Below are positions 48,001 to 60,845 of a stretch of DNA of 64,000 bases, piece after piece. This DNA is from Chlorophyllum brunneum (Eukaryota; Basidiomycota; Agaricomycetes; Agaricales; Agaricaceae), in NCBI GenBank assembly GCA_963576785.1, contig OY756142.1, positions 1,364,001 to 1,428,000 of the forward strand, given 5' to 3'. Under the pieces are notes generated by a model that saw only the letters and a list, made by a program, of their open reading frames with translations, ran no database searches and was not told the origin of the DNA. Position 1 is the first letter of the stretch, and the number at the start of each line of letters is the position of its first letter. The translations under genes and the position numbers were made by a program.

Positions 48001-51000
48001 TAACTGTCTCTTTGTACATTTGTTTAACTGACACGTCCTCAGAATCCCATAGAATCTCAGTGAGTAAATCTATACCTCCCCTACCCCACTCATCTAATCC
48101 TTTCAAGATTCCACAAAGGTCTAGTCGACGCCCTCAATGCAGAATTATCTTTGGGAACAGTGGCAAACCTTCGCGAAGGTGTGCGGTGGCTTGGTTATAC
48201 TTACCTATACGTACGAATGAGGAAGAATCCATATTATTATGGTTCGCCGGTCTCGCTTTCTACTGTGACATTCCTTCATGCGTAAATTTCAGGAATTCCA
48301 AGGGACACCCTCCTAGAAGATCCACAGCTGGGCGCAAAACGCCAGGAACTAATCAGCTCCGCCATCAACAAACTTACAGATGCTAAGATGGTCGTTCAAG
48401 ACTACAGAATTCAAAGCTACGCAATTACAGAACTCGGAAGAATTGCGGCCAAATACTACCTTCGACACACATCGATAGAAATCTTCAACAAAGTATTTCG
48501 CCCCAAGATGTCGGAGGCTGATGTATTGGCGATGCTTAGCATGAGTACTGAAGTGAGACCGGACGTAGCTTTCGGAGCAATTGGCTGACAGTCTTTCCCA
48601 GTTCGACCAGATACAGCTCCGAGATTCCGAAACGAAGGAGCTGGAACAGTTGATGGAGCGTGTACCGTGTGACGCCAAGGTAGATCCTCCCCCGTCCAAC
48701 CAGACTAAACTGACCACGGCCGCAAGGGCGGAGTTGATACGAGCCAAGGCAAAGTCAACATTCTCCTTCAGGCATACATTTCGCAAGAAATCGTCGAGGA
48801 TTTTGCTCTCGTATCTGACATGGCCTATGTGGCCCAAAATGCCGGTCGCATCATCCGTGCTCTTCTCGAGATTGCCTTTAGTCGCAAGTGGGCTAGCGTG
48901 GCGATCGTACTCGTAGGCATGAGTAAAGCCATAGAGAAACGGCTCTGGCCATACGAACATCCGCTTCGACAATTTGAACTCAAGGCAGAGACATTATATA
49001 AGATCCAAGAGTGGGCCGATGAATGGACCGTCCAAGAACTTCTCACCCTCGACGCAGGATCTTTAGGGGAACTCGTCCACCTCAACGAACCCCAGGGCCA
49101 AGCGATCCTGAAAACTGCGAAACAATTCCCATTATTACAAGTTGATTATAAGTTGAAGCCTCTCGGCCCTGACGTCCTTAATATCTCCGTTCGTCTTATG
49201 CACAACTTCACGTGGAATCCCCGATTACATGGGACCGCAGAGCCCTTCTGGGTTTGGGTAGAAGATCACGAAGCCCTAATTATCCTCCAGCTTGTCCATA
49301 TCATTGTCCGTCCTACTACTGAGGCAACTCTGTGCGACTTTATCATCACTGTGTCGAACGGTGTCCCTCCCCCCTTCGTGACAATTCGCCTCGCCTCTGA
49401 CCGTTGGATTGGCGCCGAAGAAGAATTGCAGATTTCCCTCGAGTCTTTAACAATGCCAATATCGTCACAAAGCCATACCCCTCTACTGCCCCTCCCTCTG
49501 CTCTCCACATCAGCCATTAAGAACCCCATTCTTGGAGCGCTACTTTCACAAACAATACCTACCTTCGATGCTATACAAACACAAGCTTATTGGACATTGA
49601 TGAATACCCGCCATCACTCTTTACTGAGCGCACCCGGCGGGAATGGTAAAACTACGATGGCGAAAATTGTTGCAATGTGCGTCCGAATGCTACTATTTTC
49701 TTGCCCCTATTCTGACTACCTCCTTTTCAGAATGGCTACACAAACAGAATTTGACCGCTGGACGATGTTGGTTACCCCCCAACAAAGCGGTGCACACGAG
49801 ATGTACGCGGATCTTCAGCCTTTATGTTCGACAATGAATGTTCCCCTCGAGCTTGCTTCACCTACAAGAGCCCTGTCACAACCCAGGAGTAGGGTGATAC
49901 GCATCGTCTCCGCCAACAACCTCCTGACAGCATTGGCATCATTGGACCCCCAGGCAGGCATAGCTAGTTTGAGCGTCGTTGTCTGCGACGATCTTGAACA
50001 ACTCGACTCTACCTACGAGTGGGCTCTGTCTCTACTTCGGCATGCCACTCAGTTTCACCCAACAAGATTTGTCGGTTTCTCCAGCTGCCTAAGTGATCCC
50101 GCTGATCTTGCAGACTGGTTGAACGTCCACCCAACCGCGCTCCTCAGCTTCCGACCCCAAGACCGCGATCAGAGTCTTCGATTCAACATCAAAACATTCA
50201 CAATCCCGCACTCGGCTTCGCTTTTCAAGGCTATGGCAAAACCTACGCATGCAGCCATCGAAACAGCTCCCCGGGGAGAAAGTGCCATTGTTTTCGTCTC
50301 CTCTCGTGGAGTATGTCGCACAATTGCGCTCAGCCTTCTTACTCATTGCATGCTTGAGATGGAATCCACGCGAGGATACCTTCCGGAAAGCATATCCAAT
50401 GAGCATGTCGAAAGCATCTGTGCACGATTACAAGACACCTCGCTGGTGGACTTTGTTGGCAAAGGTATCGGATTTTTCCACGGTGGTGTGAAGAAGCAGG
50501 ACCGTCTGCTCATGCTAGGGTTATATACGGAAGGGGCGATACGTGTGTTAATTGTCCCACATGAATCCGCCATGTCATTGCCCGTGCGTGCTGCAGTTGT
50601 CGTAGTTATGGGCACGCAATATTTCGGTATCTCGGACTTATCGTCCGGCTCCTCAGGTCGACAGGTGCTAGACTATAGTCTCGCAACAATCGTTCAGATG
50701 CAGAGCAGGGCCGTGCGGCATTCCGATACCGGTCACTTCTTCTTGTTCTGTCAGGCGGAAGCGAAGGACACGTTGACGCGGTTTTTGAATGATGGGCTGC
50801 CTCTGGAGTCGGAGTTGCTGGATACTTCTCTGTTGATGGCGTGGATGAGAGGTCAAAAGTTGGATTGGACGCATCAGAAACACGATTTGATGGATGCATT
50901 GTCATTCTCGTTCCTTGCACGGAGAATCGTAACGAACCCCTCTTACTATGGTTGTTCATCCAAGGACAGAAACAAAAACTTGTCTCGTATTGTAGATGGC

Positions 51001-51039
51001 TTGGTGGAGAAGATTCATCAAATCCCGGACAAATCATAA
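45091..51039 (+). CDS. SLH1: Ski2-like RNA helicase Slh1/ASCC3, C-terminally shortened
   Basis: Starts [20 protein letters not shown]. The conserved N-terminal region includes [17 protein letters not shown] and [20 protein letters not shown]. The first cassette is complete: [31 protein letters not shown] made by joining three short exons, then [11 protein letters not shown] (DEVH box), [11 protein letters not shown] and VFGRAGRPG. Its winged helix and first Sec63 domain follow. The second cassette keeps [13 protein letters not shown] but has [11 protein letters not shown] for [13 protein letters not shown] for SAT, and QMQSRAVR for QMxGRAGR, so it is probably inactive. The frame ends within the second winged helix ([14 protein letters not shown]), leaving no room for the usual second Sec63 domain. 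Slh1 splits collided ribosomes in the RQT complex. Brr2 is excluded because its N-terminal domains are absent. Confidence 0.85.
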
Positions 51040-51171
51040 ATAGAGCACCAGTATAAAAATCATTTGTAAACCTGACAAGTGCAGAACATACAGTTACAAA
51101 GTTACAGATAGCACAGTAACAGGATTACGAAGTGTGCAAAAAGAATTTCGAATCATAAGTCTCGCATTCTA

Positions 51172-53026
51172 CTATTTGATGTATTTCCCGATCTTTTTGA
51201 GACGCTCCGCGGCAGCCTTGAGGGTATCGGTATCTTTGCAGAAGGCAAATCGCGCGTATGCCTCTCCAATGTTGGCATGCGCTTCGCAGTAAAACTAAGG
51301 AAAGCGAATGAATAACATTTCAACAATAGAGTATGTTTTTCTACCTCGCTGACGGGAATGGAGGATATCCCAATTTCCATTGCGATGAACCAACAGGCTC
51401 TGATTAAGATGGTCGCCACTCAGCGGAAACTCCCCTATCAGTATGCCTTGGGCTCACCTAAAGTCGCGGCCACGTCCCAGGACGCTGTCAGGGAAAGGGT
51501 AATCTTCAGGGAAATCAAGGTTGGAAATATCCTGGAGGCAAAAAGATATGTGAGCAAGCAATAGGGCAGACGGATGATGAATGAGCAGACCAGAAGGATG
51601 AAGTAGCTGCCTTCAGGAAGAGTATATTTCAGGCCGAGCCCGTCAAAGGCGTCGACAAGAATGGCACGGCGCTCTGCATATTCATCACACTGGGTCTCAA
51701 AAAATTTACGTTGTTTGGCTTGCTCGAGACCAGCAGCAGCAGCTTCCTGTAACGGTGAGTTAGAGCAGAAGACGATCCGGGTTGTGGCAGCGAGTGTTGG
51801 TTGGATTATGTATTTGGGTGCAATGAGCCAACCGATGCGCCAGCCCGTAGCAGCAAATGCCTCTAAATAGGATCTTAGCACACGACAAAACGGAAAGGTA
51901 TATAGAGCATGGTGAGCACGAAAGAGGCAGGAAACTCACTGCCAGCAGAGCCAACCGTGACTGTCCGATCCCACATGCCCGGAAGAGTGGCCATGCGTAT
52001 GTGTTCCTTGTTGTCGAAGACCAGGCAATCATACTGCCATTGAATCTTACTCAAGTGACTGCCAGGACAAAAACTTCAAAGTAGTACTCACGACCTCGTC
52101 TGACATTATGAGAAGATTGAATTCTTCGGCAATAGCCGCGATAGCTTCCAACTCGGCCCGCGCGAAAACCTTGCCGACAGGATTGTGAGGGGTGTTCACG
52201 ATTATCATCTTCGTACGAGAAGTGACGGCACGCCTTTGGTTATGAGGTTGCAGCAAGACATGGTTAAGATAAGAGATAGACGGGAATAGATAGATGATAG
52301 GCTAGCATACCTGAGTTCGTCCATGTCGATGGTCCAATCATTACTTGTGGGCTTCTCAATATGAGGAGCAGGTGGATGCAGGGGAACATAGACCGGCTTC
52401 CCTCCATTGAAGGTCACGGAAGGAAGGTATTGGTCGAAGAAGGGCTCAAACATAATGACTTCATCGCCTTGTTCAAGGAAGGCGGTGAAGACGGAGTACT
52501 GGCCTGCATGCGCATTCTATATCGGTATCGTCGACTTTGACATGTACATGCGACGCACCTTCGTTGGCACCACTGGTGATCAAGATTTCTGAGTCGACGC
52601 TGAGGTTCCTGCCAAGGAGCGGATCGTAGAAGTTCTTAAGGGCCTCACGCAGACGAATACGTCCACGGGGGTGGGAGTAGTGGTTTGGCGCAATGGTATT
52701 GAGAGCCTGCTCGGCAGCCGCTGTGATCCATTTTGGGGGCGCAAAGTTCATGTATCCCTGGCCCAGATTGATACAATCGGGGGGGAGGTTAGCGGCACTG
52801 TGGATGGCATCGCATAAGTAGCTGGGGAATGGGCCGGGTGAGGGTGTGCGTACTTGAAGATTGACCAGACATCCTCAGCAAGGGCTCTGCCCTCCTTGAG
52901 GCGGGAAGAGAAGGGGATGAGATTGGATCGGTCGGCGTTGTGCAGGCTGTTAGCGACGGAGGACATTGGACGATAGGACAAGAGGCGAGTGGAGGTCCTG
53001 AGAGAGGAGTAAATCTGCGCGAACAT
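51172..53026 (-). CDS. kynurenine aminotransferase (class I/II, PLP)
   Basis: The first exon MFAQIYSSLRTSTRLLSYRP reads as a mitochondrial targeting sequence, with a second Met (PMSSVANSLHNADRSN) that would give a cytosolic form. The mature enzyme has LGQGYMNFAPPKWI, then VNTPHNPVGKVFARAE, SDEVYD, and the PLP lysine motif SAGKTFAATGWRIGW. The end is LKKIGKYIK. These are signatures of kynurenine--oxoglutarate/glutamine transaminase K (yeast Bna3), which makes kynurenic acid from kynurenine and may also act on other amino acids. About eight introns were placed, for example near 52.8, 52.55, 52.3, 52.05, 51.75, 51.55 and 51.33 kb. An upstream in-frame Met (53089) is possible but less likely. Confidence 0.88.
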
Positions 53027-53812
53027 GCCTGCAGAACAACTCGTCCCCATTTTTAGACCACCTCGCCATTTCTTTTTTCCTGCGCCCACTCGTGCTCAGT
53101 CCACCTGTCCTCGCTCTCTTCTTCCCTTTCGGCTCTCCTCGTCTCAGCACCCGTCCTCCAACGCCCCCCAGCATTCGACAGTCCATGTGTAGTTGGTTAC
53201 CCGAGGCCACCGATCTAGTGATCGCCCATCCCATCATGCATATCGCCCTGTCCGACCATGCCCTGTCCCTGTAGGCTCTTGGACAACACTCACAGTACTG
53301 CCAGTATCCACCAGACCATGCCCGCCATTGATTCGGCCGCGAGAAAAGCGCGGAAACTCTTCGCGCTGTTCCATTTTTAGCTCCCCCATATACGTCGTTT
53401 TCGTTGAGGTGCTTGTATAAACACCAGGGTTGTTGTCTATCATGGTATACCGGCATGAAACCGAGCCTTATCCGTCATGACATACTTTCGAACCGGGATG
53501 CAGATATCGTCGAAACCCTGGATGGGGTCCGCTGCGGTTCTACTCCTCGTGTTTATCCTTCTTTTCTCCTCGCACTTGACGATATACTACCGCATCGGCT
53601 CACATGGGCTCGGTTCCATTCAACATTCCCACTTTTTCTAGAGACATTCATCGTCATGGTCGTTTCCAGGCGATCCCTAGTTATCGCCGGTATCCCACAA
53701 CAACCCAAAAACAGGGTATACTTTCCCTTGCACATCGAATAAAAGATTATCGGTTTCAGTGCCCGGTGCTTAAGACATTCCCAACCGCGTAAGGCACCCT
53801 CTGTGCCTAGCT
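53027..53812. promoter_or_regulatory. intergenic between KAT and ferric reductase
   Basis: This 786-bp spacer is the longest head-to-head gap. A short ORF at 53498-53641 (47 codons) has a strong hydrophobic segment (AAVLLLVFILLFSSHLTIYY); it could be an upstream peptide or an unrecognised exon. No zinc or iron-regulator site (HGATAR GATA-type) was identified with confidence. Other long frames on both strands here look like chance. Confidence 0.4.
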
Positions 53813-56252
53813 ATGGCTAACATCGAGAATCGTTCGTCCTCCGGTCCTGCAGACCGTCTCATCCGCGACAAGAAACAGCATGCGAAGGTCGTACAGCTCT
53901 GGATCTTTCTTGGTTGCGTTTTGGGCTCCTTAACTCTGATCAACCTACTCCGTACTTTGGGGCCTTGCTTCCGGAAGCGATCATCGGTCGTCCCTCGTCG
54001 ACAAGAAACTAGCATCGACAAGGAGAAGCAAGCGTCTATACCTAACCCGAATTTTTGGGAACGATCCTCCGCCGCTCTAACGACAACTTACAGAATATTG
54101 TCCTTTCGCCTTCTCATACCTATCGGTTTCGGGAGGCACTTGCTTTTTTCCGAATTAACCTTCATCTGTATCTACATGGCTTCTCTATTGATCTGGCTAC
54201 TGGTGGACAGTACGTCGACATCTCGGCGATTTGTGGGTTTACTACTGACGTTGATCATCCAGCTCGCGATCTTACCGTGATGTTTTATGAGGACCGCGCT
54301 GCTGACCTGGCTACCTCTCAATTGCCGCTTATCGTGGTACTGGCAGGGAAAAACAATATCATATCCTGTTAGTGGCCCAAGAATCCCCCAATTGTCACCG
54401 CCCACGAATCACTTTTCTAGTCCTGACTGGTATTGGTCACGAGAAGGTTCGTTCCGCCTTCTACCATCCTTTTCCCGTAACTCATCCACATCAGCTCAAT
54501 ATACTTCATCGTGCTGCTGCAAGATCTGTTCTGTTGCTCCTGTGGTTGCATGCTCTTACACGGATAATTACTGGGTATCTTTACACTTTGATCCCTTGGG
54601 ACAATATTGACTTATTCCTGCTGCCAGACTGCCGCCAGTGTTAGACTTTAGTCATGGATGGGTTCGCTCCGGTGCGGTAGGGCTGGGGGCATTGACGTTG
54701 GCCGCGATATTATCCATGAGACCTGTACGAACGGTGGCCTTCGAGCTGTTCCTCGTTCTTCATGTCCTTCTCGTGTTGTGAGTAAACACTAGTCCAATGT
54801 TTTCCCGCTGTTCTCACGGCGATTTACAGTATATTTTTGGTAGCTGGCTTCTACCACGCTCGTGAGCGAGAGTACGTATACTTGGGCGTTGAAAATGTTG
54901 GGGGCTCATTCGCGATCATTAGCATGGGTGACTATATATGGCCTGCCTTGATGTTATGGTTGCTCGACCGTGTCCTCCGTGCCTTGCGGATAGTTCGGAA
55001 CAATCGACTCTGGGTTCCGGGAGAATCTAAGTATTCGCTCGCGACAGTAGAACTAGTGTCGAACGATACTATCCGGCTTATCCTCCCTCGCCGATTTACC
55101 TGGAAGCCTGGCCAACACGCATACATCACACTACCATCTGTCAGCAGACTACCGTTCGAAGCGCATCCGTTTACTATCGCTAGTATCCCGGCTCTTCCGA
55201 GAGACGACGATGCTAGTAGCCCCGGTGATAATAGTGTAGTTTTCATCGTGCGCGGACGATCTGGTATGACAGGGCGCCTCCGCCGGTTTGCAACACGAGA
55301 AAACCGCTCCACCGTCACTGTTTCTGCTTTGGTTGATGGTCCGTATGGGTGTCCACCAGATCTACTCAACTTTTCCACGAGCATTCTCATTGCGGGTGGG
55401 CATGGCTTCTGATTGATAACAGTGCTTATTAAGATTACATCATAGGTGGGTCGGGAATCTCTTATACGCTCCCCCTTCTATTGAACCTGCTTCGGTGAGT
55501 TTTCCTGCGTTACGAATGATACACGCCCTATACTCGCACGCCTCATAATTTTCACGTTTAACATGAAATGGGTAGCTCAAGATCTGATGGGTCGAAATCG
55601 GATGTACAACGCATTTATCTGGGCGATTCGTGACGCAGGTATGTTTTGGATTACGAGAACGAAGGGTCCTTGGTTTGTCGACATGACCAATAATCATGTG
55701 TTCCTAGATCACCTTGATTGGATATCGAAGACACTTTCGGAGGCGCTCGAAGCGTGCCCCTCCACGTTGTCAGTAGAACCTCGGATATACATTACTGGTT
55801 CAAAGACACCGACCATCCCAGTCTTACCGGTTGCCCCACTTGCCGCATCCGGACCGACCTCGAATTCGTCTTCCCGTAGTGTGGGTACCAGTATTCCCGG
55901 GGTTGTTGCAGAGCAACCCGAGCTCCCGGCATACTCAGCGTTAAAGATTATTCACGGAAGACCCAGCATTCGCAAGTTGCTTCACGACGAGATATCCGCT
56001 TCACCTGGATCGGTCTCGGTCAACGGTACGTCTGGTTTATCCCAAGTACTGGTACTCCCCCTAGGGCTTCAGCCTGTATTTTCGGTCGATCGTGGATAAG
56101 CACCACTAAGCTGATGTTTATTTTTAGTCGCAGGTCCATCGAGTCTGTCGGATTCAATTCGCCGAGCACTCTCTACAGGGGTTGCGAGTCCTGGGGCCAC
56201 CTTTAGTGGAATGCCATCGGTAACACTTCATATCGAAAAGTTTGGTATGTAG
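53813..56252 (+). CDS. ferric/cupric reductase (FRE family)
   Basis: The N-terminus MANIENRSSSGPADRLIRDK leads into a first membrane helix near VVQLWIFLGCVLGSLTLI. Two bis-heme helices show His-x13-His spacing: LHRAAARSVLLLLWLHALT and LHVLLV then IFLVAGFYHARE (joined across an intron). The FAD-binding region has HPFTIASIPA, with DGPYG in the nucleotide region, and the NADPH-binding GGSGISYTLPLLL is restored by removing a 50-nt intron. The tail carries a Ser/Pro-rich insert before the last strand (VAGPSSLSDSIRRAL). FRE enzymes reduce extracellular ferric iron or copper at the plasma membrane before uptake. NADPH oxidase is excluded by the presence of the Fre-type spacing and the lack of EF-hands. 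A possible additional short first exon upstream was not found. Confidence 0.85.
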
Positions 56253-56731
56253 CGTGAGAAGTATTCAGACAATCAGACGTGGGCGGTGGGGAGCATGGGG
56301 GATGTAACGATGTGTGTCCACTTTGGTGCCTGCTTGGGGGGTATTGGCAAGCGTGGTGTTGGCTTTGATTTTGTTGCGGAGTTTAAGAACTCTTGATTCT
56401 TCGACAAATAAACTATCAAACAATTTGCCGCTAAGACGGTCGTCCAAACAGCTTCGTGATCTCATGTATCCTTTGGGTCTCATTCAGCAGGTTATGGTTA
56501 TCGGATGTCTGATAAAAGAAATTAGGTGGTGTTTATTGGTATAATATTGAGACCTGGGGTTTGGGGTCACTTGCAGAGTTGGCTCGTTGACCACCCAGGG
56601 CGCCAAAATAATAACATAAACAGGTGACACGCATGGTAAGCTTAAGTGTAAAGAATCCCACGGACCCTCCGTCCCGGTTTTGCAAAGGTTCTCGTAGCTC
56701 ATTTCTGGGAGGCTGCCAGCTGTCTCTTATA
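56253..56731. other. intergenic, no feature seen
   Basis: About 480 bases between two plus-strand genes. Frames on both strands are short. I see no repeat or RNA structure. Confidence 0.45.
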
Positions 56732-59700
56732 ATGTCTGATCCGCTTCACCAGCATGCTGAATACTTGGCTACCATTGAAGAGTAAGAAAAAACAGAGCCC
56801 TCGACGAGGGATACCTAAACTGATTTTCGTTTCTTACATCCTCCAGAACATCAGACTCGCATGTAACCACTCCGGAGGACGATGATTCGGACGATGACTG
56901 GGAGACTCAGAGAAGTGCTTTGGCGCAACGTGAAGAAGAGACACCTCAGCCACTTCCTTCTGAACACGGAGAAGTTGAAGATGAGGAGGAAGACCACGAA
57001 CCATTCGTATACCCTGCAGCAGGTTCGACTACAGCATCCGAGCCTGAATCCCCTGCTACATCAGCTTCAACGCCGGAGCAGGACAATGCACCGGCGAAGG
57101 TGTTATCGGCGGAGTGTATAGTGACTTCAGAGACGCCAGAGCTTTCACGTCCACAGATTCACCCTCAATCGCCGCAATCCATCCCTCAACCTCCAATTGT
57201 AGTCGAAAGCTCCTTTTCACCTCACTCGCCGTCGTCCGGTTTAGTCATCGAAGCTCCTTTTCAGGCCTCCCAGCCGGACCTGCAACCTCAGCCGCAACAG
57301 CCACCTCCACCGACACTTCCTTCCCCAGCACAGCTCGAATCACTTTATGCAGCGGTATCTAGTGGTGATTTACTACTCCTCAAGAGGCTCTTTAGAAATG
57401 CGGTGGAGGGGAATGACGTGCAGCAATTCAGCCTGGCGAATGATGCGTCAACGAGGACAGGGTTTACGGTCCTTCACGCGGCTGCTAGCAGAGGTTATTT
57501 GGACATTGTCCAATGGCGTGAGTGTATTTTATACTGGCTTCCTTTTCTCGGAGTCTGACCGCCGTTAGTTATCGAGGAATGCGGTGCTATGCCTGACCTG
57601 GAGGACAGAGAGGGGGAGGTATGTTCATCAGCGGGATAAACCTACATATAGCCGATTGACCCCATACCAGACAGCACTTCACAAAGCTGCCTTAAATGGA
57701 CATCTGACCGTCGTTAGCTATCTAGTCCCTCACAAGGCCGACGTTCATGCTCGCGACGCCGATGGTTGGACTCCCCTTCATAATGTGTGTTCTAAAGTGT
57801 GTTCATGTCACTAATTTCCGCCCCGTCATGCGTCTGAAGCTAGTTTGGCAGGGATACCTAGACATCGTAAAATACCTCTGCCACAAGGGAGGAGCCACAA
57901 CCCTTGTAGATGGTGTTCCCGGTGTAGATGTTCGTAGCAAAGACGGGTGGACACCCCTAAGTATGTTTCATTTTGATATCCGTACACACACTCGCGCTAA
58001 CTGGCAATAGTGAATGCGGCTTCTAAAGGACATCTTCCCGTCGTCCTTTATCTTCTTACGAAACAGGATGCCAATCCTCTTATACGTAATAAGTGGGGAG
58101 AAACCGCTTACGATGCTGCCGCTGCCGTGTTTGAAGTGTGGATTTGCGAGGTATGATCGTATTTTCAACCACGCCTTCTTGCGAATTCACCTTGTATCAG
58201 GTCCTGCAACAAGCAGAAGCAGAGCGATGGCGTGGTACGATGACCCCTTACAATCCGTTATTGGTGCATGTGACGCTCCCTATCATCCTCTACGAGTACC
58301 AACGACTTGACTTGCGTCTCAAAACAGTTGCCACCTCTGGTGGACGACCCAAATTTTCCGCTTCGGGCCTCGGCAAACGTGGTCGCCGCCCAGCTTTTGA
58401 ACTCAAGTTACCACGACCGGATGAAGAAACTGGTCTGCATCTGATACCGGCCTCAAAAATTGGAGTTCAGCTTCCACTGCGTGATGCATACTGGGATATC
58501 CCGCGACCGGTCAATATTGACAGGCCTGCTCATGATAACACTGAAAGAAGTCATTTCTGGCTGTAGGCGTTCCATCCATTGCATGCACCCCTCAAACCTA
58601 ACGCCTTGTGTTTGAAGGTCTGATTGGACCCTTGACGTCACGCATCCGGGGGTAGACGCCGAAGTAGGGTGGCAGTACTCGCAATCTTTCGATGAGTCCG
58701 ATGATAAGTGGACTGGAGAACGACCGCCACAACTCGACCGGATTTTGAACGGCAGCGGAGTAGTCGCTGCTGGGTTTGGTGGATCATCCTCGCGCAATGC
58801 CTCCCTCTCTTCCCCTATTCCCGGTCGTTCAGCGCCAACTTGGGTGCGTCGCCGACGCTGGGTTAGAATCATGAGGCGGCGTCTGGATATTCCCCCTTTA
58901 CCCTACCTTGAGCCAGATGGCTCAATGTATTATTTGGATTCCGACGGCACCCTAATACCCTACATCGAGGAGTCTCAACGAGATTCCAATGAAAGCGAAG
59001 GGCAGGAACTAGGTACAATGTCTTCTACATTTTTCTCTTCCGCCCAGGATTACGTTGGCCGAGCTCGTTATCTCGCCGGAAACTCGCCTCGTGATGTTGG
59101 CGAGAGTCACACAATTTCGGCTGCAGAGACTCGGCGTGCCATTGCTAAGCTTGAACGGGCCACAGAAGAATTACGCACAGGCATCTTGGGTAAGTACGTC
59201 GCCGTGCATCCATGCATCGCCCTGACCTGCTCACCCGTTCTAGGCGACGAAGAGGTTGAGCGCCGGAAACATGCTGAGGTGCTTTTGAATGCGTATAGTC
59301 GGGAGCTGGAACGCCGAAGGCTGGCGGCAGGTGCTCAGGGCTTCCCATTAACAGGCCAAGGTTTGCCAACCAACAAAAAACTGATCTACCTTGGTAATAC
59401 CTACTGACTTTGTGTCAGATTATGATCAGGGTGACGATGACGACACGAGCTCCGAAGAGGAGTTCTGCTACCCCTCTACAACACCCGAGGATAGAAGACC
59501 GGCTTCAAGGGCATCGAATCAGACGGACTACTTCAGTAGGCCCGGAGTGTCGCGCGCACCCACCGATCTCACTCCGCAACTCTCTCAAGCCCCAGAATTC
59601 CGTGTTCCAACTCGGGAGGCTCCACAGAAAGTTATCACCCCACATTGGACTTCTCCCACTCCCCATCAGCTGACTGCACAATGGGAGCGCGATGATCAGG

Positions 59701-60658
59701 TCAATCAATGTCGGGACTGCCAAAGAAGGTTCACCTTCCTTCTTCGCCGTGTATGTCTTTACTTATCTTCCGGGGATGCAAGCTGATTTCTGACCTCCTT
59801 CTAGCATGTAAGTGCCTTTTTAGACTAACCATCGTGAGGCATGGAACTCAATATCACCCCAGCATTGCCGCAAATGTGGCCGAATCTTTTGCGACCGTTG
59901 TTCATCCTTCAGGGTCTTACTCGACCTTGCTGACATTGTACATGATCCAACTGGTCCAGAACCAACGGGTTCTTCCAGCTCACAACGAGTCTGTCACACA
60001 TGTTATGACGAGGTCTTTGCAAATGTTCCGTCTAGGTTGAGCAATCGTGGCAGCAACGCAATTGAGCGCATCGTTGTTGACCAGGAGAGATTGACTGTTC
60101 CTGGTGGATTGACACGGAGACAGTCAAGCTCGCAGCTCAGTGACCTCGCCGAGTATGTTCCTCCACTGTTAGTACCACCGACTGAATCTCATCACCCTTT
60201 ACAGTTGCCCCGTATGTAACCAAAACCTGGATGAGGTTGGAGATGCTGGGGAACAGGAGGAGCATGTCAAACAGTGTCTCGACGGTGGTTCTGGGCAGGG
60301 ACCGACTACATCTCGCTATCTCGTATATCGACTTCCTGCTGAAAGTGCTTTGCTGGGTGCCGAATGTGAGTCTACGCACTCGCTCATGGTAATATCCTGA
60401 CCACCGATGACCTTGATCTAGGTGTCATATGTTTGGAAGAATTCATCAAAGGTAACTGGTTTCGAAGAAAGGTTCGTTTTACCAATGATTAAATAAATGA
60501 TACAGGTTCTACTGTTGCCCGTTTGAGTTGCTTCTGCAGCTTCCATAATGGTAAGTTCCTGTGAATTCACCAAAGCTAGAGCCCTAAATTTTATCGCACC
60601 AGCGTGCCTTTCTTCTTGGTTGCAACGCGGGAAAAGCTGTCCAGTTCACGCCCGCTAG
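56732..60658 (+). CDS. ankyrin-DysF-FYVE-RING protein, likely endosomal E3 ligase
   Basis: The acidic, Pro-rich N-terminus (about residues 1-200) is followed by ankyrin repeats (FTVLHAAASRGYLDIVQW, GETALHKAALNGHLTVV, DGWTPLHN). A beta-rich region then ends in WVRRRRWVRIMRRRLDIP, typical of DysF motifs of TECPR and Pex30 proteins. A helical segment (RRAIAKLERATEELRTGILG) comes next, then a FYVE zinc finger with WERDDQVNQC, RRHHCRKCGRIFCDRC and RVCHTCYDE. The C-terminus is a RING-like finger: CVICLEEFIKG, RLSCFCSFHNACLSSWL and SCPVHAR. FYVE binds PI3P on endosomes and vacuoles; FYVE plus RING is the layout of yeast Pib1. So it probably ubiquitinates cargo on endosomal or vacuolar membranes (inference). 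Many short introns; the joins in the last 700 bases are well supported by ligand spacing. Confidence 0.8.
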
Positions 60659-60845
60659 TATATTTTCAAATTCTTTGATCTGGGGCATGGAACGAGGGTG
60701 TTCCAATTCAGGGTCTGACCAAAACTGGGTTGTAAGTGCACCCTAATGCTTCAGCTGATATTATACGTATCTCTCTGGCTATTAGATTGACTATTGGAAT
60801 ACAATCTAGAAATACACATAATAGTTGCCTCATTTACTACCTCAA

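Noticed and set aside
45091..51039. Brr2 or Mer3 helicase
   Set aside because: N-terminal blocks ([24 protein letters not shown]) match Slh1/ASCC3; Brr2 N-terminal domains are missing and Mer3 has only one cassette.
52950..53456. 168-residue minus-strand frame upstream of the aminotransferase
   Set aside because: No recognisable residues; it overlaps the aminotransferase first exon in another frame and the promoter region.
53813..56252. NADPH oxidase instead of ferric reductase
   Set aside because: Both heme helices show the His-x13-His spacing of Fre proteins, and calcium-binding regions are absent.
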